From assembly GCA_037042185.1 (NCBI GenBank), contig JAXQJY010000024.1, forward strand, positions 248,001-312,000: DNA of 64,000 nucleotides, in the 5' to 3' direction. A program made the translations under genes and the position numbers. The DNA comes from Sordariomycetes sp. S80-01Y. Taxonomy: Eukaryota > Ascomycota > Sordariomycetes. The notes under the pieces are model-generated. The model was not told the origin of the DNA. It made no database searches and worked only from the letters and a program-made list of their open reading frames with translations. The stretch's first letter is position 1; the number at the start of each line of letters is the position of its first letter. Shown piece after piece: positions 21,213-32,725 of the stretch.

Positions 21213-23420
21213 TCACACCACGAGACCTTCATACGCCCGTTCAACAGCCCGGCCTCCTATGCCGGGCACAGTCCGCAAATGCGCCAAGGTCTCGATCCGT
21301 CCACCGTCTTCCTCCCCGATAAGCTCGAGGTAGTCCACCAGATCCTTTGCCTTCTTCGCTCCAAAGCCAACTAGACCGCGGATTCGATCGAGGTCGCGTG
21401 AGTTGACGATGTCGAGAAGCATCTGAGCTTGAGGACATGGAAGCTCGTCCTCAACGAAAAGAGGCGTTGCAGCAGCCTTTGTTCTTAGACGGCGTGTCTT
21501 CTGTTTGAGCACGACGGGGCTAAATGACTCTTGCTCGATGTCCGCATCGGCATCCATATAGCTTTCATCACCGTCAGCAGCACGCCGACGACGCTGCTTC
21601 TTGGCTGACCTGGGTGTCTCGCTGATACCTAGCCTAAACCTCAATCGCTCAATCTTGCCCAGGAGCTTCTCCTGGCCAGGGAAAAATGGCAACGCTGCCT
21701 CATACGCTTGCAGGGCAGCCATGTCGTCGCCCTTCTCCTTGTGCTGCCTGGCTGCGAGCAGATGCCTCAGTCCGTCCGACTTGCCATCGCCCTTCCACTC
21801 TTCACTCTCGATTCGTCGCTCCAGAGCCTCGAGACGTTTTTGTACGGCATCATTGAGATCCGGCTGGACATGAACGGGTGACGGAGGTGCAGCCCTCTTT
21901 TCAGCAGCTGCACGAGCAGCGAGCACTTCGCTGACCTTCTTCTCGACCATGGCCTCGATCTCTGCGGCGGATACTGTCATCGATGGCGCTTGAGGCTTCT
22001 TCGGCGACGGCTTGGGAAGACCCGTCGCTGTAGGCCGAGCCAGTTTTGTCGGTCTCGGTGCAGGCTCGTGATCAGACGGCCTCTTCCCGGAGCTTCGACG
22101 AGCTTGGCTGGTGTTGGCGACGGGCTTCGAGGCCAAGGATGCAACGACCGGCTTCGCCTTGTCTGTGTACACGCTAAACGCCTTGATCGGGCGCGTGGCA
22201 TCCTTTTCCTTTTCCTTTTCCTTAGCCACGTTGACATTGTGGACATTGTGGGCGTTTGCCAACGGCTGAAGAGGCTGCCGCCTGGCCGCGCCAGCGGCGA
22301 GAGTTGCCTGCTTGGGCACTTGCTTGAACACCACTTCATTCTCAATTTCCCGAACCTCGATCCTCTTGGCCCGTGAGCTCACGTTGAGACTGCTCAACGT
22401 GTCGAGGTGGTAGCTCCTCATCGGTGCTAGATTTAGGATCATGACTGTGATGCCGTTGTTCTGGCCCAAAGACAAGATCCGAGTCATCTTGCTCTCGCGG
22501 TACGGTATCCTCTTGTCGCCCCTCGAAATTGCTTCGATGCATTGACTCAACACGAACAAGCTCTTGTTGATGGCAGCTGACTCGACCAATCTCTCCTTTC
22601 CATTATCCGTTCGTCGATTATCCTCAGATCCAGCAAGATCAATAGCAGAAGCAGTGCTCTCGCGAATCATGTCACCAGTCGTTTGCGTCAGCTTGACGCG
22701 GAGAACAGCGTGGCTTCGACTGCTGTGAGCATTGAGCTTGGTGGACGCGGTGACACGGTTGGTGTTGGCTTCGATGTACATCTTTTCGAAGTCCTTCAGA
22801 TCATCGCAGGCTCGCTCGGTGAGGCCTGCGACGACCGTCCTGCCATTCGCTTCCGCACGGAGGGGGAGACCAAGGGAGGATCGGTTCTCGGGAGGCTCGA
22901 GAAGGTCGAAAACCTTGTCGTTATAGATCTCGTAGTAGCTGAGGGAGACGCGCACATCCGTAGCGCCATTGGAGTCCTTCATAATCTTCTTCCCGCGGCG
23001 GAAGACGCCGCTGAGAAGCCGTGGGATCACGCCACGGTCCGCCAGCTTGAGACCTCCACGCATCGTGTGCGTTTTGCCCGTACCAGTAACGCCGTATGCG
23101 AATATCGTGACATCGTAGCCTTGAAAGAGAGACTTGAGGTGAGGGTGGACTATAGCATGGTTAATATCACACGCCGAGCGTCGATCATTTCTTCAACGCG
23201 TCGTACCTTCGGACGTAAAGAGAGTTTCCTGAGTCGTAGATTGATCGTAAACCGAGTTGAAAGCAAATGAGAAATCCTCAGCCTCGTTCTTGGGGTTCGG
23301 GATCTTGACAATGGTGTGGCCACCGTCCGCATCACCACCATCTGCCCGGACAATGATGTCCTTGTCCGCCTCGCCCTTCCCGAGCAGAGGACGAATTCTG
23401 GCTACCACACGGACAGACAT
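21213..23420 (-). CDS. Kinesin-10 (KIF22/Kid-type) motor with C-terminal helix-hairpin-helix
   Basis: N-terminal kinesin motor protein likely to act on mitotic chromosomes and spindle microtubules. Exons 23207-23420 and 21213-23149 (57-nt intron) give 716 residues. Motor motifs: VVARIRPLL at the start, P-loop GVTGTGKTHT (91-100), switch I NAHSSRSHA and switch II DLAGSE. The neck and stalk are short, with low-complexity basic/Pro sequence and a run of KE dipeptides. A helical segment (residues ~440-510) contains a TPR-like repeat around KGDDMAALQAYEAALPFFPG. The last ~75 residues hold a helix-hairpin-helix pair: LLDIVNSRDLDRIRGLVGFG with KKAKDLVDYL, then LRTVPGIGGRAVERAY. This is the DNA-binding module that defines KIF22. 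The class call is inferred from this motor plus HhH order. An SCB-like CACGAAA is close upstream. Confidence 0.9.
22199..22226 (+). repeat. Coding hexanucleotide repeat in the kinesin gene
   Basis: About four copies of TCCTTT/CCTTTT-type hexamers, read on the minus strand as alternating Lys-Glu codons (KEKEKEK) in the linker after the motor. A likely length-variable site. Confidence 0.7.
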
Positions 23421-23468
23421 GTTGAGAAGGGGATAAGCTATGGGTTAGTAACGACGAACGAAAAGAAA

Positions 23469-23485
23469 CACGAAAGAAAACGCGA
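23469..23485 (-). promoter_or_regulatory. SCB- and MCB-like motifs near the kinesin-10 start
   Basis: CACGAAA at 23469-23475 and ACGCGA at 23480-23485, 49-65 bp upstream of the kinesin ATG, inside the 370-bp region shared with AIM24. They resemble SBF and MBF sites; function is inferred, and a role in the leader rather than the promoter is possible. Confidence 0.35.
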
Positions 23486-23790
23486 GAGCTCCTATCGCTG
23501 CATCCGCCAGGCTGTCGAAGTGTCTGCTGGTCCTCGAAGACTACAGAGCCAGGATTGGATTGGCGGTGGACGTGCACGAGGAAGCCAAGCGCGAAGGGCA
23601 GGCATGTTGAAATCCGCAACGTTGCCCGGCAACGACCCCTACATGCCTGCCGAGCTTCAGCCACAGCTGTCCTCTCCTCCGTCGGACGCCACATTCGTGA
23701 CGTTTTTGCGACGACGGCTTTTCCCGATACTGGATTTTAGCGACTTCAACGCCGGAGCTCGCATTGAGCCTCACGACGACGACACACACG

Positions 23791-25060
23791 ATGCGCGGAC
23801 ACTCGCCCTTGATACGAGCGGCGAGCCGAGGACTGCGCCTGCAGAGCCCTGCGACGTACGTCTGCAGGCAGTGCAGGGCCATTCAGATCGCGGCCGCGCC
23901 GAGTACGGATTCGCCCAAGGTTGGCGGGGATGCCTTCAGGACTGCCATTGAGAGCTCACGGGATGCTGCTGGTAGGTTCAAAACCCTGCCGTCGCTTCGT
24001 TTGGTGTTATGGCTGACATGACTGGGGCAGATGCGCGGTTTGAGGTGCTAGGATCGCCGTACTCGATGCTGTCCGTCACGCTGTCGGCTTCGCAACGGCT
24101 ATACACGAGGAGAGGGACACTGGTCGCCGTAGCAGGCCAGCCAGAGAATGTGAGATTGCAATGACTCTTTGAAACTGTGAGAAAATACGAGACTAACATG
24201 GAAAGGCTCAATCGACACTCTCGATACTGAACCCCCTCAGCCGCGCAACCTTTGGCGTGCCCTTCCTATACCAAAGAATCTCTGCCACTTCCCCAATCAC
24301 GGCTCTGATCTCCACGAAATCTCCCACGACAACCTTCTCTGTTCTTCATCTCGACGGCACGACCGACTACATGATCTCTCAGCGCAATGCGCTCCTTGCG
24401 TGGACGGGGCACACACTGTCCTTGTCGTCCCGTCTGCAGACTAGGCTCGGTCTCGCGCACTGGGGCAGCACACATCTAACGGGCCGCGGTGTCGCTGCGC
24501 TGTCTGCCCCCGGACAGATCTATCAACTGACTCTCTCCGAGGGCGAGGAGTTTGTTGCGCACCCTGGTAGCGTCGTGGCCTACTCTATCAACCGCAACGC
24601 ACCGCAACCCTTCCGCTTCAAGTCTTCAAGCCTTCGCCTTCAGATCCCCTCGCTCACCTCCTGGATCCCAGAATCACAATTCTTGAAGAATATGCGGCAG
24701 ACCGAGACATACAAGTTCCTGGCGCGCACCATGTACAGCCTCCGGACTATGGCGAGACGTTCGATTTGGGGCGATAGGTTGTTCCTGCAATTCAAGGGCC
24801 CGACTACAATCCTCATGTCGAGCCGCGGAGTCAGAGCTGCGGACGTCTTGACAAAAGAGCAGGTCAACGAGATAGCGGATGCGCCGGCTGGAGTGTTGCC
24901 CAAGGCGGTTGAGATGGCAGCGAAACCTGAGGGTGAAGTAGCGGTAACGCCGCCCAAGACGGTCGAGCAGGCTCCCAGTGCAATTCACATTGCGACTGTG
25001 CAAAAGGATGGCAAGGTGACCTTTGAGGACCAGAAGGATTTGAAGGAGTTCGTGAGGTAG
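23791..25060 (+). CDS. AIM24: Altered inheritance of mitochondria protein 24
   Basis: Mitochondrial inner-membrane-associated protein of the AIM24 family, linked in yeast to MICOS and respiratory-chain upkeep. Exons 23791-23971, 24031-24149 and 24206-25060 give 384 residues. The introns of 59 and 56 nt have CTGAC and CTAAC branch points. The N-terminus is a plausible presequence ([18 protein letters not shown]), followed by a CRQCRA element. The AIM24 beta-fold domain begins at [20 protein letters not shown], continues through [20 protein letters not shown] and [15 protein letters not shown], and includes [18 protein letters not shown]. The C-terminus is a polar tail ending QKDLKEFVR. The gene is head to head with kinesin-10. 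The family call is firm; localisation is inferred from the presequence and the family. Confidence 0.93.
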
Positions 25061-26882
25061 CGAGAACGGTGAATAGGGACCAGGTGTGCCATTGGAGGCA
25101 GTGGGCAGGTTATCTGTATCATCATCACTACGCAACCCTTTTTCTTCGTCACAGCAATAGACTCATGGGGCTTCAAAACTTCGAATGCAAACAGAAAGAA
25201 GAATGACAGAGTGTCGGTCAAAGGCGTGTCGAATCGAGATGCCATGTACTCACCGACCACTACCACCCTACTCTTGAGACGGCAGCAAAGGTTGCCTGAG
25301 TCCCGTACCTATGGGACATAGTCAATGACATACACACATAGTTGCCTTGGCTCTGAGACGAGTGTATTCCAACACGCACACGCAATTGTTTCGAGCAGTG
25401 ACACCCTCCGGTCTCAACAGCCCCCGAGCAGTCGACCCCTAGAGTCAAGATTCCCCGAGACCCGGGTCCGAACCCCGGAGATAGATAACCGCCAAGACCC
25501 GCTCGGCCCTCGCGTCTAATGAGCTCTTCGCGAGCGCGCCCTCATTGGTTGGGACAATTGCATCTTCTCCACGCATCGACAGCCGGGATCCACGGAGTTA
25601 TGAACCTGGGCGAGACGCGAGCGGCTCCAGTGCTCGTCTAAGCTGTGAGCTCTGGAAGGGGGGAGGTGTCTCAGCCGTTGGCTGTGCGTGGGTGGGAGGT
25701 TCTTCGTTGAAGCTTATCTTTGATTCTACGGGGACGGAGATAGACTTTTGACTGTCTCGTCCAAGACCTGGGGTTTTGGCCAAGCCACTGCTGTGAGTCG
25801 CCTCTGACCGACCATAGTTCTTCTCTTCTTCGCGACGTGACACGGCAGCCCTAGCTCAGCTGAGGAGGGAAACCCTTCCGACTATCTAGATTTTCTGATG
25901 CGTAGATGGCTCTTCCGGACATATCAGGTGAAGCCTGTGTTCTTTCGGCACAACCCTACGAAGCAACTCGTGGGAAGCCCTGAACCGCAAACGGACATAG
26001 GCTCCCCGGCTGTAACACCGAGTCCAACTCGGCCTTCTCCCAAGATGATCGCCAGGGACCCTCGCTCTATTGCTCACCGTCCCACCTGTTGTGACTCAAC
26101 TCGGTCTCCGAGACGCAGGCACCCATCAGCCCATCTAATCCATCAACCTGCGATGAACTCTGCCTTGTTTCCGGTGGGCACGAGCGTGACGGCGCGTCTC
26201 AATTAAGGCTGCTCCTCTCCCGGCATCTCGCACCCGGCGGCGGCCACAAACAACCCCTGCAAGCGTCTGCTGATTCGAGATTCCCACATCCACACCTACT
26301 GACAAGGTGCTTCTCGCTCCCGCGGGCTTTTGCTCTGTAATCGAGGGCGCCACGGACTTCTGAGCTTCGCGCCGGCGGGGGTTTGCTGACGAGGACTCTC
26401 CTTCTCCTTGACGGGCGGTGGTGGTGATTTATAGAGAGCCTTGTCTCCGACCGCTTGGCTCGTTCAACTCATTCACTCCCACCGCTACCACACCAGATCA
26501 GGCTTTGTTTCCTAATAGAGCTTGGGCCCGAAGACGATTCGCAACAGCCAACCGCCAACCGCCAACCGCCCTACCTATTGTTCCTTTTTCGTGCCCGTTC
26601 GAAATCGATCAGTGAATCGCGCCACCTCGGCATTCGCACTCCGACCGACTATCGACGACAGGGCTTTTTGAGGCTCCGTTTCCTCAGGACCCCTGAAAGT
26701 TGCAAAACTCTTGCAAGTCCCCCAACTTCAAGTCATAGCACCAGGCGGCCTTGCTTCACATAGCTCGCATCGCACTACTGTTTGCGCATCTCAGCCTTTT
26801 GATAGGCCTCTACCCGACACGCCTTCAACTACACATTTGCTTTTCTCGAAGGGAAGAAGGAATAAAACGCAGATCTCCCAAG
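25061..26882. other. Intergenic region upstream of the MFS transporter
   Basis: About 1.8 kb with no supportable gene. A tRNA T-arm look-alike near 25460-25485 lacks the other arms. The right part is C-rich leader sequence with a short tandem repeat. Confidence 0.55.
26547..26570 (+). repeat. 7-bp tandem repeat (GCCAACC), 3.4 copies
   Basis: Three exact GCCAACC units plus GCC, about 315 bp upstream of the MFS transporter ATG, probably in its promoter or leader. It may be a clustered factor-binding site or simple slippage. Confidence 0.8.
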
Positions 26883-28289
26883 ATGCCCGCCTCAAGCGGC
26901 TCCATCTCCTCGGCCACCATGAACGAAAAGGCCCCCCAACCAAACACCACCACCGCAATGGAACCCAGGAACGACGTCGACGTCGAACGTGCCATGGACT
27001 CCAAGGAGGGCACCATCCAGCCCGAGGCTGAGGAGAAGCCACAGTCTGAAGCACCTGCAGGACCTCCTCCCGGCATGCGGCCAGAAGACTTCCCCGATGG
27101 CGGCGCCACGGCCTGGCTCGTCGTCTTTGGCGGCTGGTGCGCCCTCTTCTGCACCTTTGGCCTCGTCAACTGCGTCGGCGTCTTCCAGCAGTACTACGTC
27201 CAGGGCCCGCTGTCCGACCAGTCCTCCTCCAACGTCTCATGGATCATGTCGGTGCAGGTCTTCTTCATGGTCTTCTGCGGCGCCGTTTTTGGGAGGCTGT
27301 TTGACATGTACGGCCCCAAGTACTTACTCTGGGTCGGTACGTTTACCTACGTCTTTGGCTTGATGATGGTGAGCTTGTCGACTAAGTACTATCAATTCTT
27401 CCTTGCGCAGAGCGTGGTCTCCAGTGTCGGTAGCTCTGCAGTCTTCAACGCCAGCATGAGCTCTGTGGTCTCGTGGTTCTTCAAGCGTCGTGCCGCAGCC
27501 TTCGGTATTCTGGTCTCTGGCTCTTCCCTGGGCGGCGTTGTCCTTCCCATCATGATGACACACCTCATCCGCCTCATCGGCTTCCCCTGGATGATGCGCA
27601 CCATGGCCTTCATCTTCCTCGCCCTGATGCTCACGGCATGCCTGACTGTCAAGTCCCGTCTGCCGCCTCGGCCACGACCCTTCGTCTTCATGGAATACGT
27701 CCGCGGATTCAAGGAGCCACCCTTCGCCCTCACCGTCGCTGGCCTCTTCTTCCTCATGATGGGTCTCTTCCTCCCCTTCAACTACATCCTGCTCCAGGCC
27801 GAAGCGGCAGGCATGTCGCCTAGCTTGATTCCTTACCTGCTGCCCATTCTCAACGCCGTGTCCATCTTCGGACGCATCATTCCCGGAATCGTCGGCGACA
27901 AGATCGGTCGTTACAACGCCATGGTCATCATCACACTGATATCCGCCGTCTTCTGCTTCGCTGTCTGGATTCCCGTCAACAACACCGCGGGCATAGTAGC
28001 CTTCGCAGTCATCTTCGGATTCTCTTCAGGTGGCTTCATCAGTCTGGCGCCAACTCTGATCGCCCAGATCAGCGATATCCGGCAGATTGGCACCCGTGTT
28101 GGCGCCGCCTTCGCCGTGCAGAGCATCGGTGCGCTGATAGGTAGTCCCATCGGCGGTGCTATTGTGAGCGCACAGAACGGCGACTACGTTGGGCTTCAGG
28201 TGTTCTGTGGTGTTTGCATCTCAGTCGGGTGCCTGATCTTTGTTATGGCGAGGGTCGTGCAGGCTGGGTTCAAGATGAGCAAGGTCTAG
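26883..28289 (+). CDS. MFS transporter, monocarboxylate permease-like
   Basis: A single exon of 468 codons. The frame is open further upstream, but the ATG at 26883 (CAAGATGCC) opens the polar Ser/Glu-rich cytosolic N-terminus usual for the family. From [22 protein letters not shown] the protein has twelve membrane segments in two halves joined by a cytosolic loop ([25 protein letters not shown]). Family features include [20 protein letters not shown] in helix one, [11 protein letters not shown] in the loop after helix two, and IGRYNAM plus [15 protein letters not shown] in the second half. This is the MCT/MCH group of fungal major facilitators, whose members carry monocarboxylates, riboflavin or unknown solutes, so the substrate cannot be set from sequence. 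No biosynthetic neighbours suggest a cluster role. Confidence 0.92.
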   Translation: MPASSGSISSATMNEKAPQPNTTTAMEPRNDVDVERAMDSKEGTIQPEAEEKPQSEAPAGPPPGMRPEDFPDGGATAWLVVFGGWCALFCTFGLVNCVGVFQQYYVQGPLSDQSSSNVSWIMSVQVFFMVFCGAVFGRLFDMYGPKYLLWVGTFTYVFGLMMVSLSTKYYQFFLAQSVVSSVGSSAVFNASMSSVVSWFFKRRAAAFGILVSGSSLGGVVLPIMMTHLIRLIGFPWMMRTMAFIFLALMLTACLTVKSRLPPRPRPFVFMEYVRGFKEPPFALTVAGLFFLMMGLFLPFNYILLQAEAAGMSPSLIPYLLPILNAVSIFGRIIPGIVGDKIGRYNAMVIITLISAVFCFAVWIPVNNTAGIVAFAVIFGFSSGGFISLAPTLIAQISDIRQIGTRVGAAFAVQSIGALIGSPIGGAIVSAQNGDYVGLQVFCGVCISVGCLIFVMARVVQAGFKMSKV

Positions 28290-29388
28290 AAGGGGACATC
28301 AACCCACACGGAGAGATAGGGAGAGAGAAAGAAAAAAAAGAGAGAGCGGACCCTCCAAGGTTCCTCTATTTAGTGATGACGGACGGTCTCTTATCACAAG
28401 GAGCGGTCCTCCGTGGCAAGAGTTGCATCGGCGGCGTTTAGGAAATCCCCCCTTTTTGCATTTACACCCCAGGGGGAAAGGAGTCAACAACCGTCAGCAA
28501 GGTTGACGAAAAGAGGCAATGTATAGAGCTAGATACCCAATAATACCTGATCTACATCAGGTTAAAAAATCGGCTTGCCATGCACAAACCCTCGTCCCGT
28601 GATGCTTCTCAAACCAGCAACCCAACCACAGAACGACGTGATGGATTCAAATTCAAGACTTTGCATTTTACAAGCGTACGGGAATGTTGTGGAAACCACA
28701 AAAGCTGCTTGATTGCGGACAAAAGAGTCGGAAAAAGGGATACTCGACAGTGACAATTACACTGCCTCGCGCTTGTGACCCAAGGCAATTCGAACAACAA
28801 ACGACGTCTATTCTACCATACCTGTAGCTAGTCTAGACCCGACCGTCACAATGAGGGATTGAGGCCGACATGATTAGGGTAAGTGTAGAGTAGATGGGAC
28901 CTAACAATTAGGGTGGAGCCTGGATTACATGCCAATCCTCATCCCTTATTTCGGTCCTGATTAAGCACGTGTTCCCCGCGTCCTGTTTTGGAAGGGCGTC
29001 GATTGATCGGAGAATTGCCTTCTTCCTGGTCTTGCGTTGTCTTGGGAAGGGCGCTGCCAAGCATCCATCCATGGCCCAGCCAGCACGGGCCACTTCTCGA
29101 GAGCCACTTGTACCATATGCTCCATGTAAACAGGCACCTGAATACGACAGCCAAAGCTCGAAACCCAAGGTATGTATAAATCAGGGAGCAGATTGAGTCA
29201 TTTCCCTATAATGCAGTCGCAGCAAACGACGATCTCGGTCAGTGACTCATAACTCCGAGATATCTCAGCCTGCCGCTAAAAACAACGACTGTACTCACAT
29301 CACAACGAGCTTCAAACCCACATTATCCATCTTTCCCTTATTACTTTGCCTGAAAAGTCCAATAAAGCCACACAGAAGAGGGTCTAAA
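28290..29388. other. Intergenic region with TATA-like element
   Basis: About 1.1 kb. The left end is a purine-rich 3' tract after the MFS gene (28317-28347). TATAAA at 29175-29180 lies about 210 bp upstream of the acetyltransferase ATG. No gene seen. Confidence 0.5.
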
Positions 29389-29994
29389 ATGTCAAATATC
29401 ACCCTCCGCCCCGCCAAAGATGAAGACCTGGACGAGCTCGTCCACGTCTTCAACTCGGCCTTTAGCGGCACCCCCCTCACCATCGCCTGCTTTCCCGAGC
29501 ACCTCCCGGCCACGCAGGCGAACCACCGCAAGATCATAGCCCAGTCCCTCCCGGAGGTGCTCTGCGCCGTGGACCCCGCCGGTGTCATCCACGGCTGGTG
29601 CCGCTGGGGGCGCAAGCCGGCCGGCCCTCCCCCGGAGCCTCCCCTGGTCGTCTCGGCCGCGGACTTCCCCGAGGGCGGCGACCAGGACCTCGCGCGCAGA
29701 TTCTTCCAAGCAAACGTCGACAACACGCGCAAGATTGTGGCCGGGAGGGAGCATTACTTCCTGAGCTACATCGTCGTCCGAAAGGAGAGCAAGGGCCAAG
29801 GCGTCGGGAAGGTCATGATGCGGTATGGGGTTGAGAAGGCGGACGAGGAAGGGTGGATGTGTTATGTCAATTCTAGCAGGGAGGGTAAGGTCATTTATGA
29901 GAAGTTCGGCTTCAGAACAGCTGAGGAGAGTGACTTTGGAGGCGGGATCCATACGTGGCACATGGTGAGGGATGCGAGGCCGCTTCAAAACTGA
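29389..29994 (+). CDS. GNAT-family N-acetyltransferase
   Basis: A single exon of 201 codons. The frame is open upstream, but the ATG at 29389 directly precedes the typical GNAT opening (SNITLRPAKDEDLDELVHVF). The acetyl-CoA-binding motif A is complete: LSYIVVRKESKGQGVGKVMM (Q-x-x-G-x-G type) near residues 125-145. Motif B follows with CYVNSSREGKVIYEKFGFR. The substrate is unknown; this is the common fungal small-molecule-type GNAT. It is convergent with the phosphoketolase gene, with only 73 bp between the stops. Some fungal phosphoketolases neighbour acetate kinase, but this neighbour is not acetate kinase, so no acetyl-phosphate pathway link can be claimed. Confidence 0.88.
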   Translation: MSNITLRPAKDEDLDELVHVFNSAFSGTPLTIACFPEHLPATQANHRKIIAQSLPEVLCAVDPAGVIHGWCRWGRKPAGPPPEPPLVVSAADFPEGGDQDLARRFFQANVDNTRKIVAGREHYFLSYIVVRKESKGQGVGKVMMRYGVEKADEEGWMCYVNSSREGKVIYEKFGFRTAEESDFGGGIHTWHMVRDARPLQN

Positions 29995-30067
29995 GAGTGC
30001 AATAATTCAAGTGCCTAGCTAGCCAGCGAGAACCATTTTACGAGGCCTCATGACCATGTCCTGCTCT

Positions 30068-32606
30068 TCACTGGCTGTTCTTCTCACCCCTGATAGGAAC
30101 CTTCCCATTCGACTTTGTCCTCGAGCTGTCCCAAAGACCATCCTTCTGCCACGTCCACTCAACCAGCGATGGAGGGTCCATGCCTGTCTCAAACGCCTCA
30201 TTTCTCGCCGCGATCTGGCTGTTCAGAAGCGTCTGTCTCGCCGATGCCCCACGGTTGTGAAGATGCGGCATGCGGTCAATGGCATCGATCGCGAGGCTGA
30301 AACGGTCCGTCTTGTTCCTGATGGCCAGCTCGAGCGGGGTGTCAATGTTGCCCTTCTCCCTGTAGCCCCTGACGTGCAGGTTCTTGCTGCCGGGGCGCTT
30401 GTAGGTCAGGCGGTGGACCATCCAGGGGTAGCTGTGGAAGTTGAACACGATGGGCTTGTCAGCGGTGAAGAGCGAGACCCATTCCCTGTCCGACAGGCCG
30501 TGCGGGTGCTCGCTGGGGTGGATGAGCTTGAAGAGATCGACGCAGTTGACGAAGCGGATGCGGAGCTCGGGGAAGTGGCGCAGGAGGAGGTCTACAGCCG
30601 CGAGCGACTCATGTGTGCTGATGTCGCCGCATGAGGCCATGACGAGATCAGGCTCGACGCCCGCGTCGGTGGAGAACTGAGGCCAGATGCCGATACCTTT
30701 GGTGCAGTGCTGGACTGCCTCATCCATGTCAAGGTATTGGAGATGATCCTGCTTGTCGGCCACTACTACGTTCACGTAGTTGACGCTGCGAAGACAGTGG
30801 TCCATCACTATTCTTTGTTAGTCGGGTCATCGTATCTCATTCAAGGATAGCAAACTCACCAGACAGAAGACAGTTGCCGTCAGGAGGCAAGTAAATGCGG
30901 ACGACCTCGGGGCTCTTGTTGGCGACAACATCGAGGAAACCAGGATCCTGGTGTGTGAACCCGTTGTGATCCTGGCGCCAGACAACGGCAGTCAGGAGGA
31001 TGTTGAGCGAAGCAACCTTGACGCGCCACTCGACCTCGAGACACTTCTCAATCCACTTGCAGTGCTGGTTGACCATGGAGTCAATCACATGGATGAAGGG
31101 CTCGTAGCTGTTGAGCAGACCGTGTCGCCCACTAAGCACGTATCCCTCGAGCCATCCCTCACAGGTGTGCTCGGAGAGCATCTCCATCACCCGCCCAGCG
31201 GGAGCGAGGTTGCCTCCATTGGCATCCTCCTCGAAGTACTCTCCCATCCAGACCTTCTTCCCCGCATCGTACACCCCGCTCAGCTTGTTCGACTCAGTCT
31301 CGTCCGGGCCGAACAGGCGGAAGTTGTGCATGTTCGCCGCCATCACATCCCTCAAGAAGGTGGCCATGTTCTTCATGCTAGGAGCCTTGTCGCACCCGGA
31401 GCGCTCGACTCGCAGGGCGTAGTCCCTGAAGTCGGGCATCTTCAGAGGTTTCTTCAGAACACCGCCATTGGTGACGGGATTGGCACTCATCCGACGGTCG
31501 CCGTCCGGGCACATCTTTCTGAACCTAGGATCCGGCTTTCCCTGCTTGTCCCACAACCTGTCTGGCTCATAGCTGCGCATCCAGTTCTCCAGCAACTTGA
31601 GATGGTCTGGGTTTTGCTGGGGATCTGTGATGGGGACCTGATGAGCCCTCCAATAGCCGGCGAGGTAGTTGTCATCAATCTTGCGCGGCCCGGTCCAGCC
31701 CTTTGGGCTTCGAAGAACAATCATCGGCCACTTTGGTCGCTTAGCCTCGCCGCTATCGCGGGATTCCTTTTGGAAGGCTCTGATTTCCTTGACACAGTGC
31801 TCCAGGGTCGCGGCCATAGCTTGGTGCATGCTGTCGACCTCATCGCCCTCGACGAAGTACGGCTGCCATCCGTAGCCAAGGAACAAAGCTTCGAGTTCCT
31901 TGTGCGAGATGCGGGCCAGAATCGTGGGGTTGTTGATCTTGTAGCCATTTAAGTGAAGGACTGGGAGAACAGCTCCGTCCGTGATGGGGTTGAGGAACTT
32001 GTTGCTGTGCCACGACGTAGAAAGCGGACCCGTCTCGGCCTCACCATCGCCCACCATTGTGAGGGCAATTAGGTCGGGGTTGTCGTAGACGGAACCAAAG
32101 GCATGGGAGATTGAGTATCCCAGCTCACCTCCCTCGTGGATCGACCCGGGAGTCTCGGGCGTTGCGTGAGAGCCAGTGCCGCCGGGGAAGGAGAAATACT
32201 TGAAGAACTTCTGCAAGCCCTCGTCATCCTGGGACTTCTCGGGGTAGACCTCGGAGTAGACGCCCTCAAGATACGACTGAGACAGAACGCCTGGCGCTCC
32301 ATGACCCGGGCCAGATACAAAGTAGGCGTCCAGGTCATACTTTTTGATGAGTCGATTGAAGTGCATGTAAGTGAAGATCTGCCCAGGAGCCGAGCCAAAG
32401 TGGCCGAGCAGGCGTGCCTTGAGGTGCTCCTTTTTGAGAGGCTCACGAAGGAGAGGGTTCTCTTTGAGGTAGATCATGCCCAGGGCGAGGTAGCAGCTCG
32501 CCTTGAAGTAGTCGTTGTACTGGGAGATCTCCTCCTTGGACAGAGGACTGCCCTGGATCGTCGCCCTCGCCGGCCCGAAGGCCTTGATGGATTCAGACTC
32601 AGGCAT
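30068..32606 (-). CDS. XFP: Xylulose-5-phosphate/fructose-6-phosphate phosphoketolase
   Basis: Thiamine-diphosphate enzyme that splits xylulose 5-phosphate or fructose 6-phosphate to acetyl phosphate plus an aldose phosphate, in the cytosol. Exons 30860-32606 and 30068-30807 (52-nt intron with a CTAAC branch) give 828 residues, the usual length. Family signatures: FVSGPGHGAPG, GSIHEGGELGYSISHAFG, VGDGEAETGPL (the diphosphate site), VLHLNGYKINNPT, and GRHGLLNSYEPFIHVIDSM with WRQDHNGFTHQDPG in the C-terminal half. I start at the ATG at 32606, before PESESIKAFGPARATIQG. An in-frame ATG at 32699 would add a hydrophobic 31-residue leader. However, TATAAG at 32720-32725 puts the transcript start close to or after that codon, and a secreted form makes no metabolic sense. 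Enzyme identity is firm. Confidence 0.95.
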
Positions 32607-32719
32607 TACGAACAAAAGGCCTGGGCACTGCGAGGCTGAGATGGGTGTGTGAGAGCTTGTGTGTGTCAACAAAAAGCACAGCAGAAACCAAGCTGGCATG
32701 GACCGCGGGATCCGGATCT

Positions 32720-32725
32720 CTTATA
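32720..32725 (-). promoter_or_regulatory. TATA box of the phosphoketolase gene
   Basis: TATAAG on the minus strand, 114 bp upstream of the chosen ATG (32606) and about 20 bp upstream of the alternative ATG (32699). It argues for the downstream start. Confidence 0.5.

Noticed and set aside
20705-21244. 179-codon minus-strand frame near the kinesin 3' end, containing a histone-H3-like ARTKQT look-alike
   Set aside because: The resemblance is only a few residues, in the middle of a featureless frame; coincidence.
25455-25490. tRNA T-arm-like CCGGG-TCCGAAC-CCCGG
   Set aside because: No matching acceptor, D or anticodon arm upstream; loop differs from the TTCGANY consensus.
30951-31952. 333-codon plus-strand frame
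   Set aside because: Antisense shadow of the phosphoketolase coding exon.
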